59,922 nucleotides of DNA from Paenibacillus cookii (GTDB taxonomy: Bacteria; Bacillota; Bacilli; Paenibacillales; Paenibacillaceae). Location: positions 1 through 59,922 of the forward strand of contig NZ_BORW01000035.1 in assembly GCF_018333375.1 (NCBI RefSeq). Direction: 5' to 3'. Positions 35,507 through 44,398 of this stretch are shown piece by piece. A program made the translations under genes and the position numbers. How positions within the stretch are numbered: the stretch's first letter is position 1; each line of letters begins with the position of its first letter. The notes under the pieces were generated by a model that saw nothing but the letters and a program-made list of their open reading frames with translations, did not search any database and was not told the DNA's origin.

Positions 35507-35991
35507 TCACTTAGCCGCCTGAACCGGGATATATACCGTCATCTTTAAGTCTGGGCAATCCGCAACCGTAAGCGACTGATGCTCGAACATAAGTTCACCG
35601 AGCCTTGGGTGATTGAACCTTTTAAGCCCAAGCGGGATACCTAACACTTCATGGTGTTCCCACCATTGCTTGAATTTTTCGCTCGTGTTCTTCAGCAAGT
35701 CAACCAACTCTTCAAACGAAGGATCGCCAATGTGCTGACCGTAGCTGGTCCGAAATTGGGCCAGGAGGCTCTGTCCAGAACCTGCGCGGAAGGCCGGACG
35801 TCCCGCCCTTGTTCCAGCCACGTATACCAAATGTTGCTCACACCGGCGATGTCCGCCACTTCTTCGCGGCGAAGCCCTTTCGCCCGCCGATGCGGCGCGC
35901 TTTGAATACCAAGCTTGGACGGGGATATGCGCGTTCGGCGCGATTTCAAAAAAGCTCCTAATTCCTTGCGGCGTTTCAAATCATCTTCCAC
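35507..35991 (-). pseudogene. XRE/MmyB-like regulator with internal deletion
   Basis: The N-terminal frame (35991 down) encodes the HTH of MmyB-like regulators: GAFLKSRRTRISPSKLGIQS, GLRREEVADIAGVSNIWYTW, LEQGRDVRPSAQVLD. Near 35770 the sequence jumps, in another frame, to the family's C-terminal end LLAQFRTSYGQHIGDPSFEE and KFKQWWEHHEV. About 120-130 residues of the ligand-binding middle are missing relative to the usual 270-290. It is divergent from an MFS exporter that it may once have controlled. Confidence 0.8.
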
Positions 35992-36148
35992 AATCGTTAC
36001 CTCCGGTCATCTGGATTGAGCTTAAGATATGATATTATCCGTTCATTCGATCCGGGTATTATTTTTTATAATCGTATAAACGGTATGCTTACGAAAAAAA
36101 ACTTTTCATCTAGGATAGGGATATAACTTGTTGAGAAGGGTGATTGAA

Positions 36149-37621
36149 ATGACCAAGACAAATAGGGAGCTCATCGATCCTCGCAGGTGGTGGGCATTGG
36201 CGGTGGTGTTGGCAGCGACATTTATGGCTTTGCTTGATTCTTTTATCGTCAATGTTGCGATTCCCTCCATCCAATCCGATTTAAGGGCGAGCGCCTCGGA
36301 CATTCAGTTTATTCTAGCGGGATATACCTTGGCCTATGCCGTTCTGCTGATTACCGGGAGCCGTCTCGGCGATATGTTTGGGCGTAAACGTCTGTTTCTT
36401 ACGGGGATGTTAGGATTCGTTGTCGCTTCGGCGCTATGCGGCGTTGCTCCCTCGGCGCCGTTTCTGATCCTGTTTCGCGTACTTCAAGGCGTAACGGCGG
36501 CGGCCATGATGCCGCAGGTGCTCGCCATGATACAAGTGAGTTTTCCCGAGAATGAAAAAGCGAAAGCCATTGGTTTGTACGGTGCGACCATCGGTATCGC
36601 CACCGTATCCGGGCAACTGCTCGGGGGTTATCTAATCAGCCAAAATCTGTTCGAATTGGGATGGCGATCCGTGTTTCTCGTGAATGTCCCGATCGGTGTG
36701 GCTGCGTTATTGGCCGGAATCCCGCTGCTCCAAGAATCACGCAATCCTGCAGCCAGACGTCTTGATCTGGCCGGAGCGCTCCTATTAACGATAAGCCTGC
36801 TGGCGCTTGCATTTCCTCTTGTTCAAGGCCGTGAGGCGGGTTGGCCCGTATGGTCGTTTATCCTGCTCGCCTGCTTCCCGGTAGGTTTGACACTGTTTAT
36901 TATATATGAGCGCAAAATACTTGAAAACGGAAAATCGCCGCTTCTCGCTCCTTCGCTTTTCCGCGATCGTTCCTTTAGCCTTGGCACATCGCTCATTCTC
37001 GTCTTTTATGCGATCGCTTCGGCACTTTTCTTCACGTTGGCCGTGATGCTGCAGCAGGGCTTCGGCTACTCTGCTTTGACTTCAGGGTTAACCTATTTGC
37101 CGCTTGGAATCGGCTTCTTCCTCGCTTCACTGGCATCCCCAAAGCTCGTGAGCAAGTTCGGACCGGCCGTTCTATTAGTTGGAGCCATAATTACTGTCGG
37201 CGGCATCGGTTACACATTGGAAATTGTCCATCATGACGGCGGCCATCTGGTTTGGATGGCGCTTTGGCCGAGCTTGTTCGTCATTGGCGTAGGGCAAGGC
37301 GCCTGCGCGGCGCCGCTGATCGGCACCATTCTGTCCAAGGTCCGTCAGGCAAACATCGGGGCGGCTTCCGGGGTGTTGACGACGGCAACCCAGCTCAGCA
37401 CCGCGCTAGGCGTATGTTTTGTCGGAATCTTTTTCTATCGGGCTTTGAATATTTCCGATTTGCCCGGTACTCATGCCCGCTACGCACACGCCTTTACCGT
37501 TGCACTGGTATTTGTTCTTATCTTGTCCGTCATTTATGCATTCCTGCTGATCTTCCTAATGAAAGCGGGACAGCGGCGGCAACCGGAGAAAGCTGTCAGC
37601 GCTTCGGGACAAAGGGGGTGA
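36149..37621 (+). CDS. MFS transporter, DHA2 (EmrB/QacA) type
   Basis: A 490-residue multidrug-type exporter with 14 predicted membrane segments. Motifs: LDSFIVNVAIPSIQSDL (DHA2 start), GSRLGDMFGRKRLFLTGMLG (motif A) and LYGATIGIATVSGQLLGGYL (motif C region). Start: ATG 36149 with AAGGGTGAT before it; a TTG 21 bases upstream is less likely. A VOC-family gene starts seven bases after its stop. The divergent regulator is broken, so expression may now be deregulated. Confidence 0.92.
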   Translation: MTKTNRELIDPRRWWALAVVLAATFMALLDSFIVNVAIPSIQSDLRASASDIQFILAGYTLAYAVLLITGSRLGDMFGRKRLFLTGMLGFVVASALCGVAPSAPFLILFRVLQGVTAAAMMPQVLAMIQVSFPENEKAKAIGLYGATIGIATVSGQLLGGYLISQNLFELGWRSVFLVNVPIGVAALLAGIPLLQESRNPAARRLDLAGALLLTISLLALAFPLVQGREAGWPVWSFILLACFPVGLTLFIIYERKILENGKSPLLAPSLFRDRSFSLGTSLILVFYAIASALFFTLAVMLQQGFGYSALTSGLTYLPLGIGFFLASLASPKLVSKFGPAVLLVGAIITVGGIGYTLEIVHHDGGHLVWMALWPSLFVIGVGQGACAAPLIGTILSKVRQANIGAASGVLTTATQLSTALGVCFVGIFFYRALNISDLPGTHARYAHAFTVALVFVLILSVIYAFLLIFLMKAGQRRQPEKAVSASGQRG

Positions 37622-37627
37622 TTCGTG

Positions 37628-38002
37628 ATGGCCGGCTACCTGAATCAAATACGTTTCCACGATATCGCTGTGGCAAATCTGGAGTATTCGCTTGCATGGT
37701 ACCATTCATTTCTCGGCTTTGAAGTTCGATCTAAGAATGATCAAATAGGTGTACTTAGCTTGGGGCGAGGTCCGGATTTGATTCTCACCGCGCCTGATTT
37801 CAGGTCGTCTATGGGGAAGCTAAGCATGGATGAGAGGGCTGTTCCTATCATCGGATTCGAGACTCATCAAATTGATGAGTTCTATCGCTTCCTTCGTTCA
37901 AAAGGCGTTCCGGTTACGCCCCTTCGCGATGAGTACATTGGCCGTTACTTTGGATTTATTGATCCTGATGGAAACATGTACTCTGTACTGAAAGGTAATT
38001 AG
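37628..38002 (+). CDS. VOC-superfamily (glyoxalase/bleomycin-resistance fold) protein
   Basis: A 124-residue protein with two beta-alpha-beta-beta-beta halves: IRFHDIAVANLEYSLAWYHS and then HQIDEFYRFLRSKGVPVTPL with FIDPDGNMYSV at the end. The metal-type His (FHDIAV) and the late Asp/Glu region are present. Start: ATG 37628 with AAGGGGGTGA eight bases before; a GTG at 37625 is possible. It is in an operon with the MFS exporter, suggesting joint resistance by sequestration or modification plus export. The ligand is unknown. Confidence 0.85.
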   Translation: MAGYLNQIRFHDIAVANLEYSLAWYHSFLGFEVRSKNDQIGVLSLGRGPDLILTAPDFRSSMGKLSMDERAVPIIGFETHQIDEFYRFLRSKGVPVTPLRDEYIGRYFGFIDPDGNMYSVLKGN

Positions 38003-38104
38003 GCCCCTACTTTCAAAAATTTATTAGCCACCATTCCACAACTCCCGCGGAAGCATTGGAGCAAATCCGAGTAATCCCACAACAACTTTCTTATTAGACT
38101 CGAA

Positions 38105-38143
38105 AAATAAAAAAACGCTCACCGCCGATTCGGCGGTTGAGCG
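38105..38143 (-). terminator. Terminator of the GH4 gene
   Basis: Stem CGCTCA-CCGCCG / CGGCGG-TTGAGCG with a T run on the minus strand side (TTTTTTTATTTTT), 25 bases after the GH4 gene. It also separates the convergent VOC gene. Confidence 0.87.
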
Positions 38144-38167
38144 CCTGTTCCAACAAATCCAGTTTAG

Positions 38168-39559
38168 TCAATCCATGTACCAAGCGTCCGGGATCATCTC
38201 GCGTTCCATCGCCAGCAATTCTTTGATGATCTTGTCCGCGTCGCTGATGGAATTTACGAGCGGATCCGTCAACATCGCTCTCCTCAGCTTCTCGTAGCTC
38301 TGCTCCACGACCGCCTCCGCCGTAAGCTCATGCGTATCGAGCACAAGCTCCTGCATGCCTCGAATTCCCCGCGGCATCTCGCCTACGTGAACCGGCTTCG
38401 CCCCGTCCATGCTCACGTCGCACAGCAGTTCCAGGAACGAGTCGTCGCTCATATTCGTCACCGCGCCGCGGTTAAGCGTGTTGATGAAGAATCGTTTCCC
38501 CAGGTTTCCCACCATATTTTCGATAATGTCCGTCGCATGATCCGGGCCGAAGGTACTCATGTAATCGGCGATCGGAAGGTTCCCCAAGAGGAAGTCGTCC
38601 ACCTGCCGCCACATCTCATCGTGACGTTGATACCGGTCCTCCGTCTCCCAAATCGATAAAGGCGGGATGGCGTCCGGCGTCTTGCCCAAACCTTGCCAAT
38701 AACGAACGTATTCCTTCGTGTGGGCCGTGCAGGTAGGAATACACCCGAATATATCGTAAAGTTCATACGTGATGGCGTCGTTATGGAGCGCTTTCGCGCC
38801 GCGGTCCCCGCCGTTGTTCTCCTCGCCGGCTGCCTTACGCATGGCCTCCGCGATCGCGGGCATGACATTTTTCCCTTCGTATTCTGCTTTCAGCAGCCAC
38901 GTGAAATGATTGACGCCGGCAACACGGAAATCGAACTTCCGATTAATCTCTTCGGTGAACTCGCTTATGTCCGCGATAATTCCGGCTCGTATTGCGTAAT
39001 GGGCCTTCTTATGCGGCATATGGTGGCTGTCGCATAATGCGAACGATTTCAAGTTCGGCGCATAACGGTGCAACGCGATACCATGGACGGTAGACGGATT
39101 GATATAGTTGATAACCCAAGCGCCGGGGCACAGCTCTTCAATGTCTTTGGCGCATTCCATAATGACCGGCAATTCCCGCATCGCCCGAAAAATACCGCCC
39201 GGTCCGATCGTATCACCGGAGCACATGCGGATGCCGTATTTTAAAGACACCTGGCAATCGATGCCCCGATATTTCACCGATTGCTCCGCAAAGCTGAGAA
39301 CGACGAAGTCGGCCCCGGAAAGCACCTGTCTCCGGTCCGTCGAGCCCTCCACCTTCAAAGATACGTTGTTTTCCCGGGCTACCATTTCCGCAAGCCTTAC
39401 CATTTTCGATAACCTTTCTTCGTCCGTATCCACCAAAGCAAGCGTCCCTTGATTCAGGTATGGGGAGTGGACCATCTGCCAAATCGACTGACGACCGAAA
39501 AATAGACTGCCTGCTCCGATGACGACAACCTTCGGCTGCTGTATGTTCGAAACGTTCAC
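38168..39559 (-). CDS. Glycoside hydrolase family 4 enzyme
   Basis: A 463-residue NAD- and metal-dependent glycosidase. Rossmann start VVVIGAGSLFFGRQSIWQM. GH4 landmarks: GDTIGPGGIFRAMRELP (near 115), NYINPSTVHG (near 153), LCDSHH (Cys region near 175) and GVNHFTWLL (metal His near 213). Start: GTG 39557-39559 with AAGGAGG eight bases upstream; an ATG 105 bases earlier has no ribosome site. Divergent from an AraC regulator. MelA, AglA and LplD are relatives; the sugar specificity cannot be decided here. Confidence 0.9.
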   Translation of the reverse strand: MNVSNIQQPKVVVIGAGSLFFGRQSIWQMVHSPYLNQGTLALVDTDEERLSKMVRLAEMVARENNVSLKVEGSTDRRQVLSGADFVVLSFAEQSVKYRGIDCQVSLKYGIRMCSGDTIGPGGIFRAMRELPVIMECAKDIEELCPGAWVINYINPSTVHGIALHRYAPNLKSFALCDSHHMPHKKAHYAIRAGIIADISEFTEEINRKFDFRVAGVNHFTWLLKAEYEGKNVMPAIAEAMRKAAGEENNGGDRGAKALHNDAITYELYDIFGCIPTCTAHTKEYVRYWQGLGKTPDAIPPLSIWETEDRYQRHDEMWRQVDDFLLGNLPIADYMSTFGPDHATDIIENMVGNLGKRFFINTLNRGAVTNMSDDSFLELLCDVSMDGAKPVHVGEMPRGIRGMQELVLDTHELTAEAVVEQSYEKLRRAMLTDPLVNSISDADKIIKELLAMEREMIPDAWYMD

Positions 39560-39642
39560 GAAAAAACCCCTCCTTATAGGATATAAATCCATTATAGGAG
39601 AACGGCTGGGAAGCGGAATGTGCGGTAGTTTTGAATACATGT

Positions 39643-39672
39643 CATATAGTACGATCAAGCACATCCTATATG
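39643..39672. promoter_or_regulatory. Dyad between GH4 and AraC genes
   Basis: CATATAG (39643-39649) and CTATATG (39666-39672) form an inverted repeat midway between the divergent GH4 and AraC genes. An AraC-type activator site is a reasonable inference. Confidence 0.4.
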
Positions 39673-39734
39673 TTCTTTGATATACTAGTTAAAAATGACG
39701 AATGTCATACGGTAGAGGTGATACGGAGATTCCT

Positions 39735-40586
39735 ATGAATGAAAACATGATGAACATGAGTATAATCAACGATCTCTCGGAGTATATTACTCTCCGCATG
39801 AGCTCCTATTTGGAGCAGAGTCACGATAAGCACTGGATCGAACACAAGTCCCATCCCGATTACGACCTCTGGTTCATTCAATCGGGTTCCGTGAAGGTGA
39901 CGATCGACAAGTGCGAACATACGGCGGTCCCGGGAGACGTGGTGTTTTTTTATCCCGATATGCCCTATATCGCATCGACGACCGAAGACGTATGCCGGTT
40001 CATTTACATTCATTTCGAGTTCGGCATCGGAGAACAAAAGCGAATTCTGGGCGAGTTTCCACTCCCGGGTATCGTGCCGGGCGAGCTGATCCGGGAAGAA
40101 GCGGCGTTGTTCACCAAAGCTTATCGTCGGTTGAAACAGGGCAGCGGCATCCCGGGGAACCGACTCTATTTAAAGGCTTGCCTCCTCGCCGTCATCGCGA
40201 AGATCGTCGAGCTTCACGGGCAAGGCGCTTACACCGGTGCGTTTCTCAACGGCAGGAAACCGAGAAAAACCGAAGGAAGCTTGGATGTGCTGCAGGATGT
40301 ATTCCAATACGTGGATGCGAACTTGCACCGTTCCATACGGATGAACGAACTCGCGGCGATTGCCGGCGTTTCCGAAAAGTATTTTATCTCCTATTTCAAG
40401 AAAAACGTGGGCATCACGCCGGGGCAGTATATTTCCCAAATCAAAATGAATCGGGCAAGAGACTATCTCTACGAAAAAAAATACACGATCCAACAAATTG
40501 CAGGTTTCCTCGGCTTTCCTGATCCGTTCACATTTTCGAAAGCTTTCAAGAAATATTACAACGTGCCTCCTTCGAAATTCGAGTAG
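39735..40586 (+). CDS. AraC-family transcriptional regulator
   Basis: A 283-residue regulator. N-terminal cupin sensor (HPDYDLWFIQSGSVKVTID, then PGDVVFFYPDMPY). Two C-terminal HTH motifs: MNELAAIAGVSEKYFISYFK (near 205) and TIQQIAGFLGFPDPFTFSKA (near 252). Start: ATG 39735 with ACGGAG before it, rather than an ATG 33 bases upstream. It is divergent from the GH4 gene, so it likely activates it in response to a sugar. Confidence 0.92.
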   Translation: MNENMMNMSIINDLSEYITLRMSSYLEQSHDKHWIEHKSHPDYDLWFIQSGSVKVTIDKCEHTAVPGDVVFFYPDMPYIASTTEDVCRFIYIHFEFGIGEQKRILGEFPLPGIVPGELIREEAALFTKAYRRLKQGSGIPGNRLYLKACLLAVIAKIVELHGQGAYTGAFLNGRKPRKTEGSLDVLQDVFQYVDANLHRSIRMNELAAIAGVSEKYFISYFKKNVGITPGQYISQIKMNRARDYLYEKKYTIQQIAGFLGFPDPFTFSKAFKKYYNVPPSKFE

Positions 40587-40681
40587 CCGCGTTTCATCGG
40601 TACAACGCATCTCATCCCGTGATCATTGCCGTTTTTGCGTTCTCCCGTTGCATCGGAAAATACAAATTGGTATAGACCATA

Positions 40682-40707
40682 CAAAAAAGCCGCAACAATG
40701 CGGCTTT
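40682..40707. terminator. Bidirectional terminator between AraC and cupredoxin genes
   Basis: AAAAAAGCCGCA-ACAA-TGCGGCTTTT, T-rich on both strands, located between two convergent genes. It is a member of the repeated GCCGCAAC hairpin set. Confidence 0.85.
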
Positions 40708-40724
40708 TAAGCGTTTAAGCATGC

Positions 40725-41108
40725 TTATTCAACAATCAGGGTTCCCTTCATGTCGCTGTGTCCGGCTCCGCACATGACGGAGCAGTGGAATTCATGCTCC
40801 CCGGCCTGATCGGCGGTAAATTCGGCCGAGCCCGGCTGCTGCAGGTCCACGTTGAAATCCGGAATGGCCAGGCCGTGGTTTCCATCTTTGTTCTCCAGCG
40901 TAATTTTGACTTTCTCGCCTTTTTTGACTTTGATCTCCGAAGGCTCGAACTTAAAGTTTGACGCCGTCACCTTGATTTCTTTCACGCCGTCCGATCCGCC
41001 CGAAGACGAGGACCCGTCCGACGAGCCGCCTCCTTTTCCGCTGCTTCCGCAGGCGCTTAGTACCAGAACAAGCATTAACGTAAGTCCCATCAGCATCCAT
41101 TTTTTCAT
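40725..41108 (-). CDS. CuA-like cupredoxin lipoprotein
   Basis: A 127-residue exported lipoprotein: LMLVLVLSACG lipobox (Cys20), a Gly/Ser-rich tether (21-41), then a cupredoxin fold. The putative ligands His78, Cys109, Cys113, His117 and Met120 (HCSVMCGAGHSDM) match the CuA centre of cytochrome oxidase subunit II, but no membrane helices or oxidase genes are nearby. It is last in a cluster with a GMC oxidoreductase, its small subunit and TatA, so it may pass electrons from that enzyme. Electron-transfer role inferred. Confidence 0.85.
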   Translation of the reverse strand: MKKWMLMGLTLMLVLVLSACGSSGKGGGSSDGSSSSGGSDGVKEIKVTASNFKFEPSEIKVKKGEKVKITLENKDGNHGLAIPDFNVDLQQPGSAEFTADQAGEHEFHCSVMCGAGHSDMKGTLIVE

Positions 41109-41165
41109 GTTACATCCCTCCAGATGAAATCATTAAGTTGCCTTTGTCGATGCATACAAATCATT

Positions 41166-41360
41166 CTAAAGCTCTTGCCGGGTGCGCCCCGCTTCCTGCT
41201 TCTCATCCTCCTCTTCCGTCAGCTGCCGGGCGGAACTGCGGAATTCGTGAAGCGTCGTTCCCACCGCCCTGCCAAGCTGCGGCAGCTTGGACGGCCCGAA
41301 CAGCAAGAGGGCGAGCAGCAGCAACAGCAACAGCCCCGGTATTCCGATCGTTGAAAGCAT
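41166..41360 (-). CDS. tatA: TatA-family twin-arginine translocase component
   Basis: A 64-residue protein with an N-terminal membrane helix (IGIPGLLLLLLLALLLFGPS), the FGPSKLPQLGRAVG amphipathic helix and a charged tail. Classic TatA/E features. It is embedded between the GMC oxidoreductase and the CuA-like lipoprotein, and a twin-arginine signal is present on the first gene of the cluster. A dedicated TatA is inferred to help export that complex. No tatC was seen in the window. Confidence 0.9.
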   Translation of the reverse strand: MLSTIGIPGLLLLLLLALLLFGPSKLPQLGRAVGTTLHEFRSSARQLTEEEDEKQEAGRTRQEL

Positions 41361-41431
41361 GGTCCATCCCTCCTTTCCAAGGACGTTATATCAATTCGTA
41401 AGACGATCGGAAGCATGAGGCACTGAGCCGT

Positions 41432-43150
41432 TCAGACAAGCATGCCTCCCTGTTTCAAATATTTCTGGATCCCTTCTGCCGCCCTGTAGGCGAGCGCGCC
41501 GACGGTATCGGTCGGATTGTATCCGCTGTTGTGCGGGAATGCCGAAGCACCCACGACGAACACGTTTTCCGCTTCCCACATCTGCAAATAGCTGTTCACG
41601 GCGGACGTGTCAGGGTCCGAACCCATAATAACGCCGCCTGTGTTGTGGGTAGATTGGTAAGGGACGATATTATACGGGTCCAACTTATCCTTGATCTCCA
41701 TATGGGAAGGACCCATCTCCTTCATGACCTCACCCGCCTTGCCGGCCACAAATTTCGTCAGCTCCCGGTCCTGGTCCTCAAAGTCAAACGTAATCCGCAG
41801 CAGCGGTTTGCCGTAAATGTCTTTATAGGTCGGATCGAGATCCAGGTAATGGTGCTTCCAAGGGAGGCTGGCCCCCTGCGTCGCGACGGTCAGCACCCGG
41901 TTGGCATATTTCAGCGTGGTTTCCTTCCACTTCTTGCCCCAGGTCGGCGTGCCTTGCGGCGCCGGATTGTTCTCGATCGGACGCAGGCCGTTTTGGCTGA
42001 TCCGGATGCCTGCCCCGTGCAAAAACTTCAAATCGGAGTGATCGAAATTGTCCCCGTTGAAGTCGTCGAACTCCATGCCGAGCGCTCCGGCTCCCATGAA
42101 CGTGCTGAACTCTTCGTCATCGTAAAAGCCGACTGCATGCCCGGAGTTGACCTGATATGCGTAATTCCGGCCGATCGTTCCCCGTCCGGTCTTTCGGTCG
42201 TAGGGCGTCCCGAGCTTGGAGTTCAGCAGCAATCGCACGTTGTTCAGCACGAAGCTGCCGAGAATGACCACGTCCGCCGGCTGGGTCACCTCTTCCCCGG
42301 TCACCGTGTTGATGTACACCACGCCGGTCGCTTTTTTGCCGTCATGAAGAATTTCCGTCACGTTCGAAAACGTGCGCACTTCCAGCTTGCCGGTGGCCAT
42401 CGCCGTCGGGATGACGGTCACGACAGGGTCGGCCTTGGCGCCGTATTCGCACCCGAACCGCTCGCAATAACCGCAGTACTGGCAGGCTGCCCGGGAGATG
42501 CCGTCGGGATTTTTATAGTTCTCGCTCAGGTTGGCCGAAGGGATCATATACGGATGGTATCCGAGCTTCTTCGACGCCTCTTCGAACCTTTGCAAAATCG
42601 GCGTTTTCTTCATCGGCGGGGTCGGAAACGGATTGGACCGTTTGCCAAGCATCGGATTGGCTTCCGATTCCCCGGAAATGCCGGCCATCTGCTCAAACTT
42701 GTCGTAATACGGTTCGATTTCGTCATACGTGATTCCCCAGTCCTGCAGCTGCATGCCCTCGGGAATTTTGCCTTTTCCATACCGCTCCACCGTCTTGCTG
42801 TAGATCTCAAAATCATATGGAAGAAAGCGGTGCGTCTGCCCATTCCAGTGCGTCCCGGCACCGCCGAGCCCGTCCCCCAGCAGAAAGGAGCCGTAGCTGC
42901 GCATCGGCAGCGCCCTCATGGATTCCGAATTGCGGAACGTGATCGTTTCCTTGGACAGATCCTGCATCAATTCAAAACGCCGCGCATACCGGAGCTCGTC
43001 ATGATCCATGAAATAATCCTCCGTGCTCCGGCTCTTACCGCGCTCCAGTCCGACGACCTGGATGCCCGCTTTGGTCAGCTCGGCCGCAATAATGCCGCCG
43101 ACCCAGCCCATTCCAACAATAACCACAGGTACTTTAGGTAATTTGGCCAC
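41432..43150 (-). CDS. GMC-family oxidoreductase (gluconate 2-dehydrogenase large-subunit type)
   Basis: A 572-residue FAD enzyme that oxidises an alcohol or sugar acid. FAD-binding VVIVGMGWVGGIIAAELTKA at 9-28, the GMC region GLGGAGTHWNGQTHRF near 95, and the C-terminal active-site region STHNTGGVIMGSDPDTSAVN with NSGYNPTDTVGALAYR at 540. It lacks its own signal, so it would be exported in complex with the Tat-signal subunit encoded 28 bases upstream. The substrate is not determined; gluconate or sorbitol are typical. Confidence 0.92.
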   Translation of the reverse strand: MAKLPKVPVVIVGMGWVGGIIAAELTKAGIQVVGLERGKSRSTEDYFMDHDELRYARRFELMQDLSKETITFRNSESMRALPMRSYGSFLLGDGLGGAGTHWNGQTHRFLPYDFEIYSKTVERYGKGKIPEGMQLQDWGITYDEIEPYYDKFEQMAGISGESEANPMLGKRSNPFPTPPMKKTPILQRFEEASKKLGYHPYMIPSANLSENYKNPDGISRAACQYCGYCERFGCEYGAKADPVVTVIPTAMATGKLEVRTFSNVTEILHDGKKATGVVYINTVTGEEVTQPADVVILGSFVLNNVRLLLNSKLGTPYDRKTGRGTIGRNYAYQVNSGHAVGFYDDEEFSTFMGAGALGMEFDDFNGDNFDHSDLKFLHGAGIRISQNGLRPIENNPAPQGTPTWGKKWKETTLKYANRVLTVATQGASLPWKHHYLDLDPTYKDIYGKPLLRITFDFEDQDRELTKFVAGKAGEVMKEMGPSHMEIKDKLDPYNIVPYQSTHNTGGVIMGSDPDTSAVNSYLQMWEAENVFVVGASAFPHNSGYNPTDTVGALAYRAAEGIQKYLKQGGMLV

Positions 43151-43178
43151 GTCTGATGTCCCCTTATATCCGTGAAAT

Positions 43179-43967
43179 TTATTCGCTCATGTGAGCCTGC
43201 AGGCTTTTCGGCTGGATCTTGACCAGCCCTTCCTTCGTAATCTGCTGAGCATAGCTCATTTGGTTGCCCGGAAAATTGCGCATCTTCCATCCGTTCATAT
43301 TCCGGTTGCCGCCATAGAGCGGATCCGCGTAGACCCCTTCGATCGTCAAATTCCTCAGCATGTTGAAGAAACTGCTGCTCGTTACCCCGCGCATGGGGAA
43401 ATGGTCTCCTTTCTCCATGGCGGCCAGCACTTCATCCTGCTGCTGGGCCTCAAGCTCCGTAAAATCCTTTTGATGCTTTTGCCGGCAGTAGCTTTTCAGC
43501 CCTTCCAGCCCCAGCGTGAACATTTCGTTGCGCTTCAGGCGCGACTGTTCTCCCTGCGTTGCCTGGGCTTGGACGAAAGGACCCATCATATAGTCCCTCG
43601 CGTTATAACCCCAAGGGCCTGCAAGCTGATGATCAATAAAAAAGGCCACGCCCAGCGCCTTGGCACCGGGACCGTTCTCATCTTCGGGATAAATCCGTTC
43701 CACGGCCGCTTCGGTCATTTTAAACTGCTCCTGATTAAAAAACATCAGCGCATCCTGCAGCGAAGCTTCCGGCTTGTTGCTGGCCGGCGCGGGCGCGGGG
43801 GCATGATTTTTCTCCAGACTGTCCGTCAAGACGCCCCCGAACACGCCGCCGACGACCAAACCGCCCAGCGTCATGCCCGAGGCTTTCAAAAATTTCCGCC
43901 GGGATTCATCCAGTTGTTTTGACCGGGCCGGCTTGCTGTTTTTTCTCAGTTTCAGTCCTGGCAACAT
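43179..43967 (-). CDS. Gluconate 2-dehydrogenase subunit 3 family protein with Tat signal
   Basis: A 262-residue small subunit. The twin-arginine motif SRRKFLKASG near residue 25 is followed by a Gly/Val-rich hydrophobic stretch (MTLGGLVVGGVFGGVL). The subunit 3 domain follows (FFNQEQFKMTEAAVERIYPE near 73; GVAFFIDHQLAGPWG near 105). Start: ATG 43965-43967 with GGAGGG; an ATG 21 codons upstream would put a membrane helix before the Tat signal. It escorts the GMC subunit through Tat in related enzymes. Haem-binding CXXCH motifs are absent here, so an external acceptor is needed. Confidence 0.9.
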   Translation of the reverse strand: MLPGLKLRKNSKPARSKQLDESRRKFLKASGMTLGGLVVGGVFGGVLTDSLEKNHAPAPAPASNKPEASLQDALMFFNQEQFKMTEAAVERIYPEDENGPGAKALGVAFFIDHQLAGPWGYNARDYMMGPFVQAQATQGEQSRLKRNEMFTLGLEGLKSYCRQKHQKDFTELEAQQQDEVLAAMEKGDHFPMRGVTSSSFFNMLRNLTIEGVYADPLYGGNRNMNGWKMRNFPGNQMSYAQQITKEGLVKIQPKSLQAHMSE

Positions 43968-44191
43968 GATCCCTCCGATTATGAATATTGTGGATACAAT
44001 AATTAACACCACTGCGAATGAGTTACCCAAAATTTCTCTGTATTAAACGGCAGCATCTGACATGAGCTGTCATATCGGGACCAAATGCCTAGCAAGACGC
44101 CGCCTGCGATTTTCAAAAAACGCCCTGCTCTGCGTGAATGAGCGCGCACGCCGCCTGCTTCGGTTTCGGCAAGACCCGTCCCGTTTAGGAC

Positions 44192-44220
44192 GCAAAAAAG
44201 GCCGCAGTGATGCGGCCATT
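44192..44220 (-). terminator. Hairpin upstream of the dehydrogenase cluster
   Basis: Minus-strand stem GGCCGCA-TCAC-TGCGGCC followed by TTTTTTGCG. It lies between the codA terminator hairpin and the dehydrogenase cluster. It probably blocks read-through from codBA. Confidence 0.75.
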
Positions 44221-44275
44221 CAACCCGTATGCTTCTCATCCGAAACGAATGTATTTATCCGTTTTTTAACGCACT

Positions 44276-44347
44276 AAAAATCCCCTCATGCGTGACAGGA
44301 GGATTTCGCGTTCACGCGATCCTTGTTACCCTGTCAGCCATGAGGGG
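44276..44347 (-). terminator. Large hairpin after codA
   Basis: A 66-base hairpin on the minus strand. Outer arms CCCCTCATG / CATGAGGGG, a middle TGACAGG / CCTGTCA and an inner CGCG / CGCG are all paired. It is followed by ATTTTTAG. It starts about 50 bases after the codA stop. Longer than an ordinary terminator, but the T run suggests that role. Confidence 0.75.
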
Positions 44348-44398
44348 ATGTTGGTTTAATGCGAAGGCTCTGCTTGATGCAACCCGCGCTTCATTCGG

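Noticed and set aside
41531..43141. Very long open frame antisense to the GMC oxidoreductase gene
   Set aside because: No ribosome site or family similarity. It mirrors a GC-biased real gene on the other strand.
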